Shown here: positions 46,361 through 55,683 of the stretch, one piece after another
How the letters are laid out: every line of letters begins with the position of its first letter
How positions within the stretch are numbered: the stretch's first letter is position 1
Assembly: GCA_013176395.1 (NCBI GenBank)
Contig: JABMLP010000009.1
Coordinates: 248,001-312,000, forward strand
DNA: 64,000 nt
Direction: 5' to 3'
Origin: Venturia oleaginea
Lineage: Eukaryota; Ascomycota; Dothideomycetes; Venturiales; Venturiaceae
Made by a program: the position numbers and the translations under genes
Notes under the pieces: generated by a model
The model's database searches: none
The model's input: the letters and a program-made list of their open reading frames with translations, nothing else
What the model was told of the DNA's origin: nothing

Positions 46361-48004
46361 ATGCTTTCGCGGCAGGCCCCCAAAACTCAGGCTCTGAGCA
46401 GCCTCTCATCCCGCACCCTACCCTCCACCGCCGCCACTACTCGCCTTTCCGCAACCTCGACTCAAAGGAAGACCCAGCAGTCGAGAGGTCTTGCCACGGT
46501 TCAGGATCCGCCAAAGAGAGTCTATGGAGGATTAAGGGATCAGGATAGGATCTTCACAAATCTTTACGGCCACCATGGAGCCGACTTGAAGAGTGCCATG
46601 AAATATGGCGACTGGTATAAAACAAAGGAAATGCTCGACAAGGGCCACGATTGGGTGTGTAGAGGCCTTCCCTACATCGGACAGACCAAGTTATGCGGAT
46701 GCTAACGGCATTGGACAGATTATCTCAGAGATCAAGGCCTCTGGTCTTCGTGGTCGTGGTGGTGCCGGTTTTCCCTCGGGTCTGAAATGGGTATGTTCGA
46801 TATATTGTGCACGACTTGTATCACCGTACTTACCAAATCAAAGTCGTTCATGAACTTCAAGGACTGGGACAAGGACAATAAGCCTCGCTATCTAGTCGTC
46901 AACGCCGATGAGGGAGAACCCGGAACTTGCAAGGACCGAGAAATTATGCGCAAGGATCCCCACAAGCTCATTGAAGGATGTCTCGTAGCCGGGCGTGCCA
47001 TGAACTGCACCGCCGCTTACATCTACATCCGAGGAGAGTTCTATCATGAGGCCACCGTTCTGCAGCGCGCTATTCAGGAGGCGTATCAAGCAGGTCTTAT
47101 CGGAAAGAATGCCTGTGGCTCTGGATACGACTTCGATGTATACATTCACCGTGGAATGGGTGCCTATGTCTGCGGAGAGGAGACCTCGTTGATTGAGAGT
47201 TTAGAAGGAAAGCCCGGCAAACCCCGTCTTAAGCCGCCGTTCCCAGCAGCTGTAGGTCTTTTCGGGTGCCCTAGCACAGTTGCAAACGTCGAAACTATCG
47301 CTGTCGCACCAACCATTTTGAGACGAGGTGGAAGCTGGTTTGCAGGATTTGGACGTGAGCGTAACCAGGGAACCAAGCTATTCTGCATCTCTGGCCATGT
47401 CAACAACCCGTGCACAGTTGAGGAGGAGATGAGTATCCCGCTTCGAGAGCTTATCGACAAGCACTGCGGTGGTGTTATCGGCGGATGGGACAACTTGAAG
47501 GCCGTTATTCCAGGAGGAAGTTCGACCCCAATTCTGCCCAAATCAATTTGCGAGGACCAAATCATGGATTTTGATGGTCTCAAGGATTCCCAATCCGGCC
47601 TTGGAACCGCGGCTGTTATTGTGATGGACAAATCTACCGATGTTGTCCGCGCTATTTCTCGTCTATCGAAGTTCTACGAGCACGAATCTTGCGGTCAATG
47701 CACGCCGTGCCGAGAGGGATCCAAATGGACAGCACAGATTATGAAGCGATTTGAGAAGGGTCAAGCTCGATCAAGAGAGATTGACATGCTCCAGGAGCTG
47801 ACCAAGCAGGTTGAGGGACACACTATCTGCGCTTTGGGAGAGGCTTTCGCATGGCCTCTGCAAGGGTTGATCAGACATTTTAGACATGAATTGGAAGAGC
47901 GGATAGAGGGATACAAGGCTGAGCACGGTGGCAAGGAGGCATTAGCTGGTGGATGGCAATCGGATGCTGTCAAGAAGGGAATGTTGATTGCGCCTGGACA
48001 GTAA
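46361..48004 (+). CDS. NUO51: NADH:ubiquinone oxidoreductase 51-kDa subunit (NDUFV1/NuoF)
   Basis: FMN- and NADH-binding subunit of mitochondrial complex I, also carrying 4Fe-4S cluster N3. Exons 46361-46654, 46719-46790 and 46844-48004 give 508 residues. The N-terminal 50 residues are Ser/Thr/Arg-rich, a mitochondrial presequence. Then come [20 protein letters not shown], the FMN loop [16 protein letters not shown] spanning the second exon, [40 protein letters not shown] and the cluster motif [11 protein letters not shown]. The distal cysteine is in [20 protein letters not shown]. Both introns (64 and 53 bp) interrupt at phase 0, and the first has a GCTAAC branch site. Length and motifs are complete. 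Confidence 0.96.
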
Positions 48005-48360
48005 ATCGAAATCCGGCAGCAATTGAGTTTTGTGTTACTCTGTTGCAATTGTATATACTACTTTCGATCGCTTTATACACTTCCATATATAGCGGAGCAA
48101 ACAAGGGGTTTGCACAAGGGCTTGTTCGCCGCCTGCTTCCGGACCATTATGGTTTGTGACAATTCGATCTGCTTATCTATTCATCGCTCACTGGATGCGC
48201 GTGCCATTGAAGTCATTTCTGCAAATTATTTAGAACGGGTTTCAGCCTCTGCTAATGATTTTAGCCAGTTCAACTCTCTCACAGCTAGCCCTACAGCTAG
48301 GCCTTACTGTCACTGCCTCCGGTAATCGAATCTATGAACCAAGCTATCTAACATCAGTCT

Positions 48361-48447
48361 CTCAACTTGGGATGGCTACTGATTAATTTCTGGCGAGGAT
48401 CCGAAACCTGATTGTCAGAAATTTATCGGTATCTATCTCGAGTTAGG
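48361..48447. repeat. hairpin element copy D
   Basis: Left arm starts CTCAACTTGG and ends GATTAATTTCTGGC. The right arm in reverse reads CTAACTCGAGATAGATACCG then ATAAATTTCTGAC. The arms are diverged but alignable over their length; 87 bp in total. Confidence 0.7.
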
Positions 48448-48655
48448 TGTTGTAAACTATACTGGGGGTACCTGTAAAGGGTGTTCGCTACATATCTCTT
48501 CAAATCTTTCATCCAGTCCCCATTTCCGAATGATAAGGTAAGCCAACCCCACCCCGCACTCTACTCATCTTGTTCCTGGCTAATACTCCTAGGTTTGCGT
48601 TAAGTCCCTCGCCAGCTCTGCGAATCTCCACCGAGTTGGTCTGTCCACAACGCAG

Positions 48656-48741
48656 TATAACTCGAGATTGATACCGATGAATTTCTGGCGATGTGGGTTC
48701 TAGAGGTCGCCAGGAATCTTTCGCAGTCGATCTTAAATTTA
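48656..48741. repeat. hairpin element copy E
   Basis: Left arm AACTCGAGATTGATACCGAT then GAATTTCTGGCGA. The right arm in reverse reads TTTAAGATCGACTGCGAAAG then ATTCCTGGCGA. More diverged than copy C but with the same size and inner TTTCTGGC/TTCCTGGC ends. Confidence 0.65.
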
Positions 48742-48885
48742 AAGAGTTCGATGCTAACGGTAACTGGATTGTAGGCCCGGCGTGAGGCCATGATTGAAGG
48801 GAAAGGGACAGATTGGGATGACATGCGATAGGTTTAAACACCAAGAGCTAAGCAATCAACTCTTCAAGTCCTTATTACCACGCCT

Positions 48886-49140
48886 TCACTCATCCGTCAT
48901 GCACCCTCCCATAATCACCTTCAAGCACTCGATCCTTTCCCTCAGGTCCTTCATCATAGCATCTTTCTCTTCCGCCTCCGCGATCAGTTTCTCATTCTTA
49001 TCTTTCAATTCCTTGTTCCGAGCTTTCAAATCTTGGACTTCTGCTTCTAATCGCCGGATATCTTGTCTAGCCGTGGCAAAGGCATTGTTTGAGACTCGTG
49101 GGGCGAAGTAAGGCCCTGCTCTTGGTGTTCCTGGGGCCAT
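48886..49140 (-). CDS. small coiled-coil protein, 84 residues
   Basis: ATG 49140 in good context (CAGAAATGGC) gives MAPGTPRAGPYFAPRVSNNA, then a coiled coil from about residue 25 to 75 (IRRLEAEVQDLKARNKELKD, KNEKLIAEAEEKDAMMKDL) and the end VIMGGCMTDE. Leu/Ile fall in heptad positions, suggesting a dimer such as a leucine-zipper-like protein, though there is no basic DNA-binding region before the zipper. Unknown function. Similar small coiled-coil ORFs lie at 44030 and 44446. Confidence 0.5.
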   Translation of the reverse strand: MAPGTPRAGPYFAPRVSNNAFATARQDIRRLEAEVQDLKARNKELKDKNEKLIAEAEEKDAMMKDLRERIECLKVIMGGCMTDE

Positions 49141-50013
49141 TTCTGTGAGAAGAAAGATTTTCTTGGTTAGTGCGCGTATGTGGAAAAGGCTGGTTTGCTG
49201 TTGCACATGAGGATGGCTAGGTTATTATATAGACGGTCTAGGTCAGTTAGCACAATGTTGAAAATCGGTTTGGGGCTGGAGCAAACATGATTGGCAATCA
49301 CGGTTGAAATCTTAGTTCTTAAATATCCACTTTTCGTTTTCTTTACTAGCTCGTCTTCTGTGTCTGGTATATCTATAATCTCAGCGACTCATTTATCATT
49401 GACTCATTGATTTCCTCACTTTCTGCATTGTCATCGAACTGCGTCCTATACCGACTTTCGAAAACGCTGGCTCTTCGTTCGCTTTCTCCGCCTTCGATGG
49501 ATTTTAGCGGCTAAATGTAGAAAATGTAGCAATTATAATCCTGTTCGAAAATGATTCTTTCGATTGAATATGTTGAAAAATCCCGTCGATCTTAGGCGTT
49601 ATGGCGGCCAAAGAATCCAGCGTTCGCTAAAATCGGAGGCGCTGGATTCTTGGGGTTTGTTAGCCTCATTTCGATCTTCGTTGCTTCTTGTTTGATTCCG
49701 AGGGCATCGTAATGATTGTGGAAGGGTGCCACCATGATGACGGTGAGAGACTAGGTGAGGGAAGCTGTTGTGCTTTCGAGCTGTCAGATGCTGAGTAGGG
49801 CTAAGATGAACGATGAGTGCAGTGTTGGCTACCTGAACTTTTGTGAATCCGGGAACACTTCAAAATCATTTGAGTATTGTTGATCAACTGTGACAAACGA
49901 TGTCCTCCCTCGAAGGACAGTCTCATTCAGAAAATAAATATGTTCAATTTCCAAACCACAATAAATACTTGAAAGAAGTGTATCAACGCCATATTCAGCT
50001 CTCGCCAGCTCAA
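49141..50013. other. intergenic region
   Basis: Nothing recognised. AT-rich with several short ORFs. Confidence 0.45.
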
Positions 50014-50560
50014 CTAAACATGTACTTCCTGCTTACCCAACCCAGCTTCAAGCCTCTTAGCGTGTCCCTTCTCAACAAGCCCTTCATTCTTGACCTGTCC
50101 ACGCGTTAGTACTGCCCACAAACATCCCAAAGCAAAGTCAACATACCAAAACTCCCACCTTTTCCAAAACCTTCCCAACAGTACTATCCTCAGTCTCTAT
50201 ATGTCCCGTCTTGTTTCCAAAGCCCGCTCCCCCAGTGATACCAGAGCCATAATGTGGATGCCCACCAGAATACGGCGCCGTGCTGTCATGAGAGCCAAAG
50301 CGAAGGTCTGTATTATCGTACATGTCGGTTTCGGGTTTGGTCTTGTTGCCGAAGCCTGCTCCGCTTGTTGCTCCTGGGCGGGTGTTAACGAGTGTCCAAT
50401 CCTCACAGAAGAGTAGCAATTGGGCAAACTCACCAGATCCATATCTGTGGTGGGCATTTGAGTATGCACCGCCATCGCTGTGTTTACCAAAACGGTAAGA
50501 TTCGTCGGTCTCGTCATAAGTTGGCTGGGGAGCCGTTTTGTTGCCGAAACCTGCTGACAT
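50014..50560 (-). CDS. GAGFGNKT-repeat protein with CsbD-like C-terminus (3 exons)
   Basis: Exons on the minus strand: 50560-50434, 50373-50147 and 50094-50014; 144 residues. The motif (S/G)AGFGNKT occurs three times: at residue 2, after the first splice, and near 90. Linkers between them are rich in Asp, Tyr, Gly and His (DETDESYRFGKHSDGGAYSN, YDNTDLRFGSHDSTAPYSGG). After the second intron (GTATGT ... TACTAAC ... ACAG) the tail VKNEGLVEKGHAKRLEAG resembles the amphipathic helix of CsbD-like stress proteins (family recall). Together this suggests a hydrophilic, stress- or conidiation-related protein, like the glycine-rich GAGYGNKT proteins known only by sequence in other ascomycetes. Cytosolic, no signal peptide. 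Confidence 0.72.
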
Positions 50561-51130
50561 TGTTGGTTGTAGTGCTGTATCAAGGATAAATGTCTTTCAA
50601 ATTATTGACTAGGATTTCAAGTCGAGAGTGTACGAGTTTTCGTCAGATGTACCAGAAGTGCAACAGCCAGGAAAGGGCATGATATAATAGAGAGCATAGT
50701 TAAGAGATACCGAGCATCAATTCAGCCACTCCGTCACCAGCGGTGCCAGCATGGCAAAGGCTAGGCAAGAGATGGTCTTGATCGAGATTCCATCGACGTA
50801 CTGGTAGAAGCAGCTCCAACCAACAGTAAGTCTGGAAAATCAGTAATGCCCTTTCGTAAAGATCGTACATGCCACGCGGCCCACGCCAAGCACGCGACAA
50901 CCTGTTGCTCGGACCATAAGGCTGACCCTTCCCACGGCGCCAATCTCTATCTAGCCAGTAGAATAGCGCGCGAGACAACCTATTCGTTCTTGTATATGCG
51001 GGCGACAGAGCATTATGTCGATCTTGCTGATAATGCGCCGTGACGTCGGCCTGCTGTGTCCTGACACCTTAGTCCACGTGATGCCACTAAAATGCTGCGC
51101 CTTATCGGGCTCACTGTTGCACATGGCTCT
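50561..51130. other. intergenic region
   Basis: Between the GAGFGNKT gene's start and the 3' end of CWC15. No gene seen. Confidence 0.45.
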
Positions 51131-52147
51131 TCATCGTACATATTTGCTCTGCCATGTTGTCAGCCAAGTTTGTGTGACAGGGTATGAAGTTCGCATTCAC
51201 CATGAATCGTTTGTGGAAATCCGATCGGAGGAGATCGTTGACGAATTCTTTTGCTTTCTTGTCCTCAGTGCCTCGTGCTTGGTTCTTGAACACAACATCG
51301 TCGTCCCATCTGAGAAATATTAGTGAAGTACATGATTGGAACTAGAAAGGGCAAACCTACCTTCGTTTCATGTTGAAGTCTTTTGGGTTGAGGAGCGGAT
51401 TACCTCGAGCAATATCGAACTCGCGTTGCTCTTGTTCTTCGGCGGCTTTTTCTGCTTCCTGGATCCTATTAGAATGGTTCCATAGTGTGTAGATTGCGTT
51501 GACGCTACCTCTTTCGCCCGTTGCTCTGCTCGCTCCCTCTTAATCTTCTCAAGCTCACGCATCAGCTCTGCTGTCTCGTCTTCCTCGTCGTCTAACCTGT
51601 GGCATCATTAGCCCCGCGCCCTTATACCTGTATCATTATGACCAAGCCTACTCTTCGTCACTGCTCTCATCGCTTGACCCATCTGAATCAGCATCCAGAT
51701 CCCTGGCCTCCTCCAATATGAGTCTCCTGCGCTTTGCCTCTGGATCCTCGCTGTCGTTGTCGTCGGCATCTGCCGTTGCGTCTTCTATCGTTCGTTTCGG
51801 TGCCGTTGATGGACTATCTTCGTCGTCGTCGACGGCCTTGCCGTTCTTCTTTGCGAAATGTGCTGCTTCGGCTCGTAGTAGTTCGGCGCGGAGGTCTCGA
51901 ACTTCGTTCTCTGCGTCCCCGCCCTGCCCTTCTTTTCTGCACAGTGTTAGGCTCTCGGTTTGTTTGATGTGAGCGAGGGTTCCACGTACCGGTACTTGAG
52001 TGAAGTATGCGCTGGGAGTAGACGTTGGTGGTAGGCAGGTCCGCGCTGTGCTTCTTTACCGCGAGCCTGTATAGCATTAGTCCTGTTAATTCTGCTTGTG
52101 GATTCGATACATACGGGATCAAATGTAGGTCTGTGGGCGGTTGTCAT
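51131..52147 (-). CDS. CWC15: pre-mRNA-splicing factor Cwc15/Cwf15 (7 exons)
   Basis: Component of the NineTeen/Prp19-associated spliceosome. Exons on the minus strand: 52147-52115, 52066-51990, 51936-51652, 51596-51509, 51458-51361, 51309-51201 and 51148-51131; introns are 48-55 bp. The product has 235 residues. Family features: N-terminal [31 protein letters not shown], an acidic middle with [20 protein letters not shown], a charged helix [40 protein letters not shown] and the conserved C-terminus [20 protein letters not shown]. The last exon encodes only SKYVR plus stop (18 nt) and is found only because the family ends this way. All six introns keep frame. A splicing factor with six small introns in about 1 kb is unusually intron-dense here. 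Confidence 0.92.
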
Positions 52148-52321
52148 TTTGGTTTCTTCCTTAGGTAGGTCGTTCTTATGTACGTTGTTGGTGAGTACCT
52201 AGACAGATGCCCTTGAGAAATGTTCGCCTTGCCAAGCCTGGGGATCGCGAAAAGTTGAGGAAGTGTTTGCGACTTTCACAACCCAACACCATGGTCGCAT
52301 AACAAATCACACTTCGAAATC
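52148..52321. promoter_or_regulatory. compact divergent promoter between CWC15 and RRP45
   Basis: Only 174 bp separate the two start codons, so leaders and promoter elements must share this stretch. No TATA box seen. Both genes act in nuclear RNA metabolism, and co-regulation is plausible. Confidence 0.6.
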
Positions 52322-53307
52322 ATGCCTCGTGAGGCCGAACTATCCAACAATGAGCGCGAGTTCATTCTCAACGCTCTGCGACAAAGTGTGCGCCTCGACG
52401 GCCGATCCTCCGACGAGTACAGAGGCGTCGAGCTTACCTTTGGCGACGAATACGGCCTGGTCGATGTGAAAATGGGCAAGACGAGGTATGAGCAGGCAAT
52501 CAGGCTACCCTGAGCACATCTGACAAGACCCAGAGTGGTTGTCCGCGTTTCATGCGAAGTAACAGCACCGTACCCAGACCGGAAATTTGAGGGCATGTTC
52601 ATAATCACTTCAGAATTCTCTCCCATGGCATCTCCCGCCTTCGAAGTCGGACGGTATAGGTCTTCCTGCTCTGCCACCTTTTGGAGTCTAATCAAGTCCA
52701 TAGACAGAATCAAACCGAAATCATTCTCTCCCGTATCCTCGAAAAAGCCGTCCGCCGAAGCTCGGCTCTAGACACTGAATCGCTCTGCATAATCGCTGGT
52801 CAAAAGTGTTTCTCTCTCCGCGCGGATGTACATATTCTCGATCATGATGGAAACCTCATAGATGCGTCATGCATCGCGCTCGTGGCAGCTTTGCAACACT
52901 TCAGACGGCCAGACGTGCAGGTGGAAGGCGAGAAGGTCACAGTATTCACGTCTAGAGAACGAGAGCCAGTACCTCTGTCCATGCTTCACCACCCGCTTTG
53001 CGTCACATTCTCCTACTTTGATGGTGGAAATATAAGGATTATGGATGCTACTGCGGCAGAGGAGCAGGTCCGGGAAGGGGAGGTCATCATCACAATGAAC
53101 AGGAATGGAGAGGTCTGCCAAATTGCCAAATACGGCGGCGTGCCAGTGGATGCGCTCGCACTCGTCAACTGGACCGGCACGGCATTAATCAAGGTCAGAG
53201 AGATGACAAAGTTCATTCAGCTTAAGCTTGAAGAAGACGCAAAGAAGAGAGATGTGGGAGGGCTGATCGCAGAATTGAGATCAGAAAATGAGAGACCCAA
53301 GGGGTGA
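52322..53307 (+). CDS. RRP45: exosome complex subunit Rrp45 (RNase PH-like)
   Basis: Catalytically inactive RNase PH-fold subunit of the nuclear/cytoplasmic RNA exosome ring. Exons 52322-52485, 52534-52653 and 52704-53307 give 295 residues. It starts with REAELSNNEREFILNALRQS, then VRLDGRSSDEYRGVELTFG, VRVSCEVTAPYPDRKFEGMF, AFEVGRQNQTEIILSRILEK, LDTESLCIIAGQKCFSLRAD and LVAALQHFRRPDVQVEG. These are in the order and spacing of Rrp45/PM-Scl75 N-terminal domains. Introns of 48 and 50 bp are in phase. The second acceptor is TAG at 52701-52703, chosen because it restores GRQNQTEI. It has the short fungal form without the long C-terminal tail of the human protein. Confidence 0.92.
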
Positions 53308-53664
53308 ACTGGTGATTTATCGAAGGTGAGCATCACGATGGCCAACCTGCTCGGAATGAGGAATAACACACGACGCGCTGATCGGGATGTGATCATCTCA
53401 CCACCATGACTTCGACTACTTGCTTTAGCATCACGACGAGCTACAGAGTGTCCAATGCCAAGTTGATACGCCGGGTGCAGTGTAGCCTCGCTAAAGTCAA
53501 ATGGCTATGGTCCAACACGCAATCAGAGGATTCCTTGATAAACACGGCGAATGCAGCATTTGTATCCAACACAGTGGCTTAAGCAATTCAGGGTCCCCCG
53601 GTCTCCAGAACATGGTCGAACTTAGACTCTACTAATTTAAGATCAGTGCCGATGAATTTCTGGC
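53308..53664. other. intergenic region ending in the left half of a hairpin element
   Basis: No gene. The last ~35 bp are the left arm of hairpin copy F, interrupted by the retrotransposon. Confidence 0.5.
53630..53664. repeat. hairpin element copy F, left half
   Basis: TTTAAGATCAGTGCCGATGA then ATTTCTGGC, the family's left arm. It ends in CTGGC, which is repeated after the 3' LTR, where the right arm follows (59854-59905). Confidence 0.75.
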
Positions 53665-53996
53665 TGTTAAGGGATGGAATCCTTCTCTCTAGCTTATCCA
53701 TGACTGGATTTCCAATTGTTCTCTTGTTATTCTGCAAGCTGTCATGTTCTATTTTGCAAGCTGTCATGTTCTATTTTGCAAGCTGTCATGTTCTATTTCG
53801 CAAGCTGCCATGTTCTATTTTGCAAGCTGTCACGTTTCCATTTAAAGATACTTTCTAGAAGGATCTATTGTAAGAGGAGGATTATATATACTAGCTATCC
53901 TTCCTGTACTTACACTTTCTTCTCTGTACTTAGATACTTGAAATATAAGCTGTCTTCCCTCACTTGCGAAACACCTTTGAGGGTTGAACTCTTACA
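53665..53996 (+). repeat. 5' LTR
   Basis: Starts TGTTAAGGG and ends CTCTTACA (TG...CA). It contains about five tandem copies of the 22-bp unit GCAAGCTGTCATGTTCTATT + TT (53737-53842), a TATA box TTATATATA at 53882-53890, and GTACTTAGATA at 53926-53936, the probable transcription start region. Confidence 0.95.
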
Positions 53997-53997
53997 T

Positions 53998-54008
53998 TAT
54001 CTAAGTAC
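53998..54008 (+). other. primer-binding site, self-priming type
   Basis: TATCTAAGTAC, one base after the 5' LTR, is the exact reverse complement of GTACTTAGATA at 53926-53936 inside the LTR, about 36-46 nt downstream of the TATA box. It does not start with TGG, as a tRNA-primed site would. The 11-nt length and position are those known from Tf1-type self-priming. Confidence 0.65.
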
Positions 54009-54051
54009 CTCAGTCTTACAAAGGAAGAAAGGCTCACAGAGAGCAAGCTCC

Positions 54052-54376
54052 AAAAAGGAATTTCAAGAAGAGGACACTTGTCCTAATCCAAGAAGCGAGG
54101 GCCAACCTCAAGGGCCAAACAGAAAGGAATTTCAAGAAGAGGACACTTGTCCTAACTCAAGAAGCAAGGGCCAACCTCAAAGGCCAACTTCAAGGGCCAA
54201 CCTCAAGGGCCAAACAAAAAGGGAATTCAAGAGAATTCAAGCTGAGATTTTCTAGAAGGTGCTAGAATCTCCAAGAAGCAAGGGCCAACCGAAAGGGCCA
54301 ATCCAAAAAGGGAATTCAAGAGAATTCAAACTGAGATTTTCTAGAACGTGCTAGAATCTCCAAGAAGCAAGGGCAG
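54052..54376 (+). repeat. tandem repeats in the retrotransposon leader
   Basis: A ~72-bp unit with GGAATTTCAAGAAGAGGACA and AGGGCCAACC occurs at about 54057 and 54125. A ~90-bp unit with GGGAATTCAAGAGAATTCAA and TGAGATTTTCTAGAA occurs at about 54220 and 54310. Neither has coding capacity as a unit. The leader between LTR and gag is about 660 nt. Confidence 0.7.
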
Positions 54377-54660
54377 GTCATCCTAAGACAGCGTAGTCTT
54401 AGGAGTTGAAGCTGTAATAAGCTGAGGAAAGAAAGAGCTAGGGAGAGAGATTTAATACACTTGGCCTTCACAGTCCCTGGGAGCTCTGTCCTTAGTAATA
54501 AGGATTGCAGAGCGGACTATAGTGTAAAAAATCCTTCTGGGATTCTATAGTCACCTTCCTATACTAATAGGCATTGACTCTATACTGCCTAGCAAATCTC
54601 TAGAGTAGAGCCTAGGAGTGTGTATAGTAGTGCTCTCTATTATCTCTCATAGGTGAAAAT

Positions 54661-55683
54661 ATGGAAGGAGAAGATCAGGAACAAAGAGTTCCTCAAGAAC
54701 CCCAAGCCCTACAAGAAGCTATGGCAGCATTACAACATCAACTAGCCATTCAGAACGATGCTATTACGCGTATTCTTACAATCTTGCCTAACACTACTCG
54801 CTCTGAGAACGTAGTAGAAGGACAAGAGACTAAGAATTCACAAAAAGACAGAATACATAGGAAGAAAGCTGTACTTCCTAAGCTCCAAGAATTTGATGGC
54901 AAGCGTTCTGAATGGGCTCAGTGGTTTCAACAAGCAAGGATGAAGTTGGAGATAGACGCAGAATCTATAGGGGATAGTAGGAACCAATTTGCCTACATCT
55001 TCTCCTCTCTACGAGGCTCCGCAGCTCAGGCTACTCTGGCCTACGTAAAGACAGCTCCAGAGGAAGATAAAACGGGACAGAAATTGTTACAGTATATGGA
55101 CAACTTCTATGGCGATCCAGTACAACAACAAAGAGCTACTGTAAGCCTGTCCACAATCAAACAAAAAGAGAAAGAACCCTTCTTCTCTTTTCTTCCCCGT
55201 TTTGAAACCACTCTTGCTAATGCTGGAGGAATGACTTGGCCTGACGCTGTTAAAATTGCATTTCTACACAAAGCAATAAATCAAGAGCTGCGAAACCAGA
55301 GAATAGGCCAATCTCAGAGTACCTCCTACCAGCAGTTTGTGTCCGATCTTTTGAATACAAGTATGCAAATCACTACAGCAAAGATGCTCTCTTCCTCAGA
55401 AGATAAGTTACGATTCAGAGATAAAGAGAAGTCTTTTAAAGATCTGAACGCTATGGACTGGGAGCCTACACGCGTAAACAAGTTAAAAATTTCGTCTAAA
55501 GCCTATGAATATAGGAAGGCAAATAACCTCTGCTTACGCTGTGGGAAGGCCGGCCATAGAATGAAAGACTGCTGGTTGGATACAGAGGTAGAAAGAGTCA
55601 CGCAACTTGGTTCAAAAAGGGCCAAAGGAACCACTGAGGAGAATGAAGAAGTTGAAGAAGAGGACTACTCGGAAAAAGAGTAG
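54661..55683 (+). CDS. retrotransposon Gag
   Basis: Capsid/nucleocapsid protein of 340 residues. The N-terminal part has a short coiled coil; the capsid region follows PKLQEFDGKRSEWAQWFQQA, the usual Ty3/gypsy Gag start. A CCHC zinc knuckle LCLRCGKAGHRMKDC lies near residue 290 and the acidic C-terminus ends EEEDYSEKE. It ends TAG at 55681-55683, overlapping the pol frame. Confidence 0.93.
   Translation: MEGEDQEQRVPQEPQALQEAMAALQHQLAIQNDAITRILTILPNTTRSENVVEGQETKNSQKDRIHRKKAVLPKLQEFDGKRSEWAQWFQQARMKLEIDAESIGDSRNQFAYIFSSLRGSAAQATLAYVKTAPEEDKTGQKLLQYMDNFYGDPVQQQRATVSLSTIKQKEKEPFFSFLPRFETTLANAGGMTWPDAVKIAFLHKAINQELRNQRIGQSQSTSYQQFVSDLLNTSMQITTAKMLSSSEDKLRFRDKEKSFKDLNAMDWEPTRVNKLKISSKAYEYRKANNLCLRCGKAGHRMKDCWLDTEVERVTQLGSKRAKGTTEENEEVEEEDYSEKE

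Larger units (their letters stand above)
48005..48885. other. intergenic region with two hairpin elements
   Basis: 3' end of NUO51, then two hairpin copies about 295 bp apart (48361-48447, 48656-48741). No gene supported. Confidence 0.5.
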
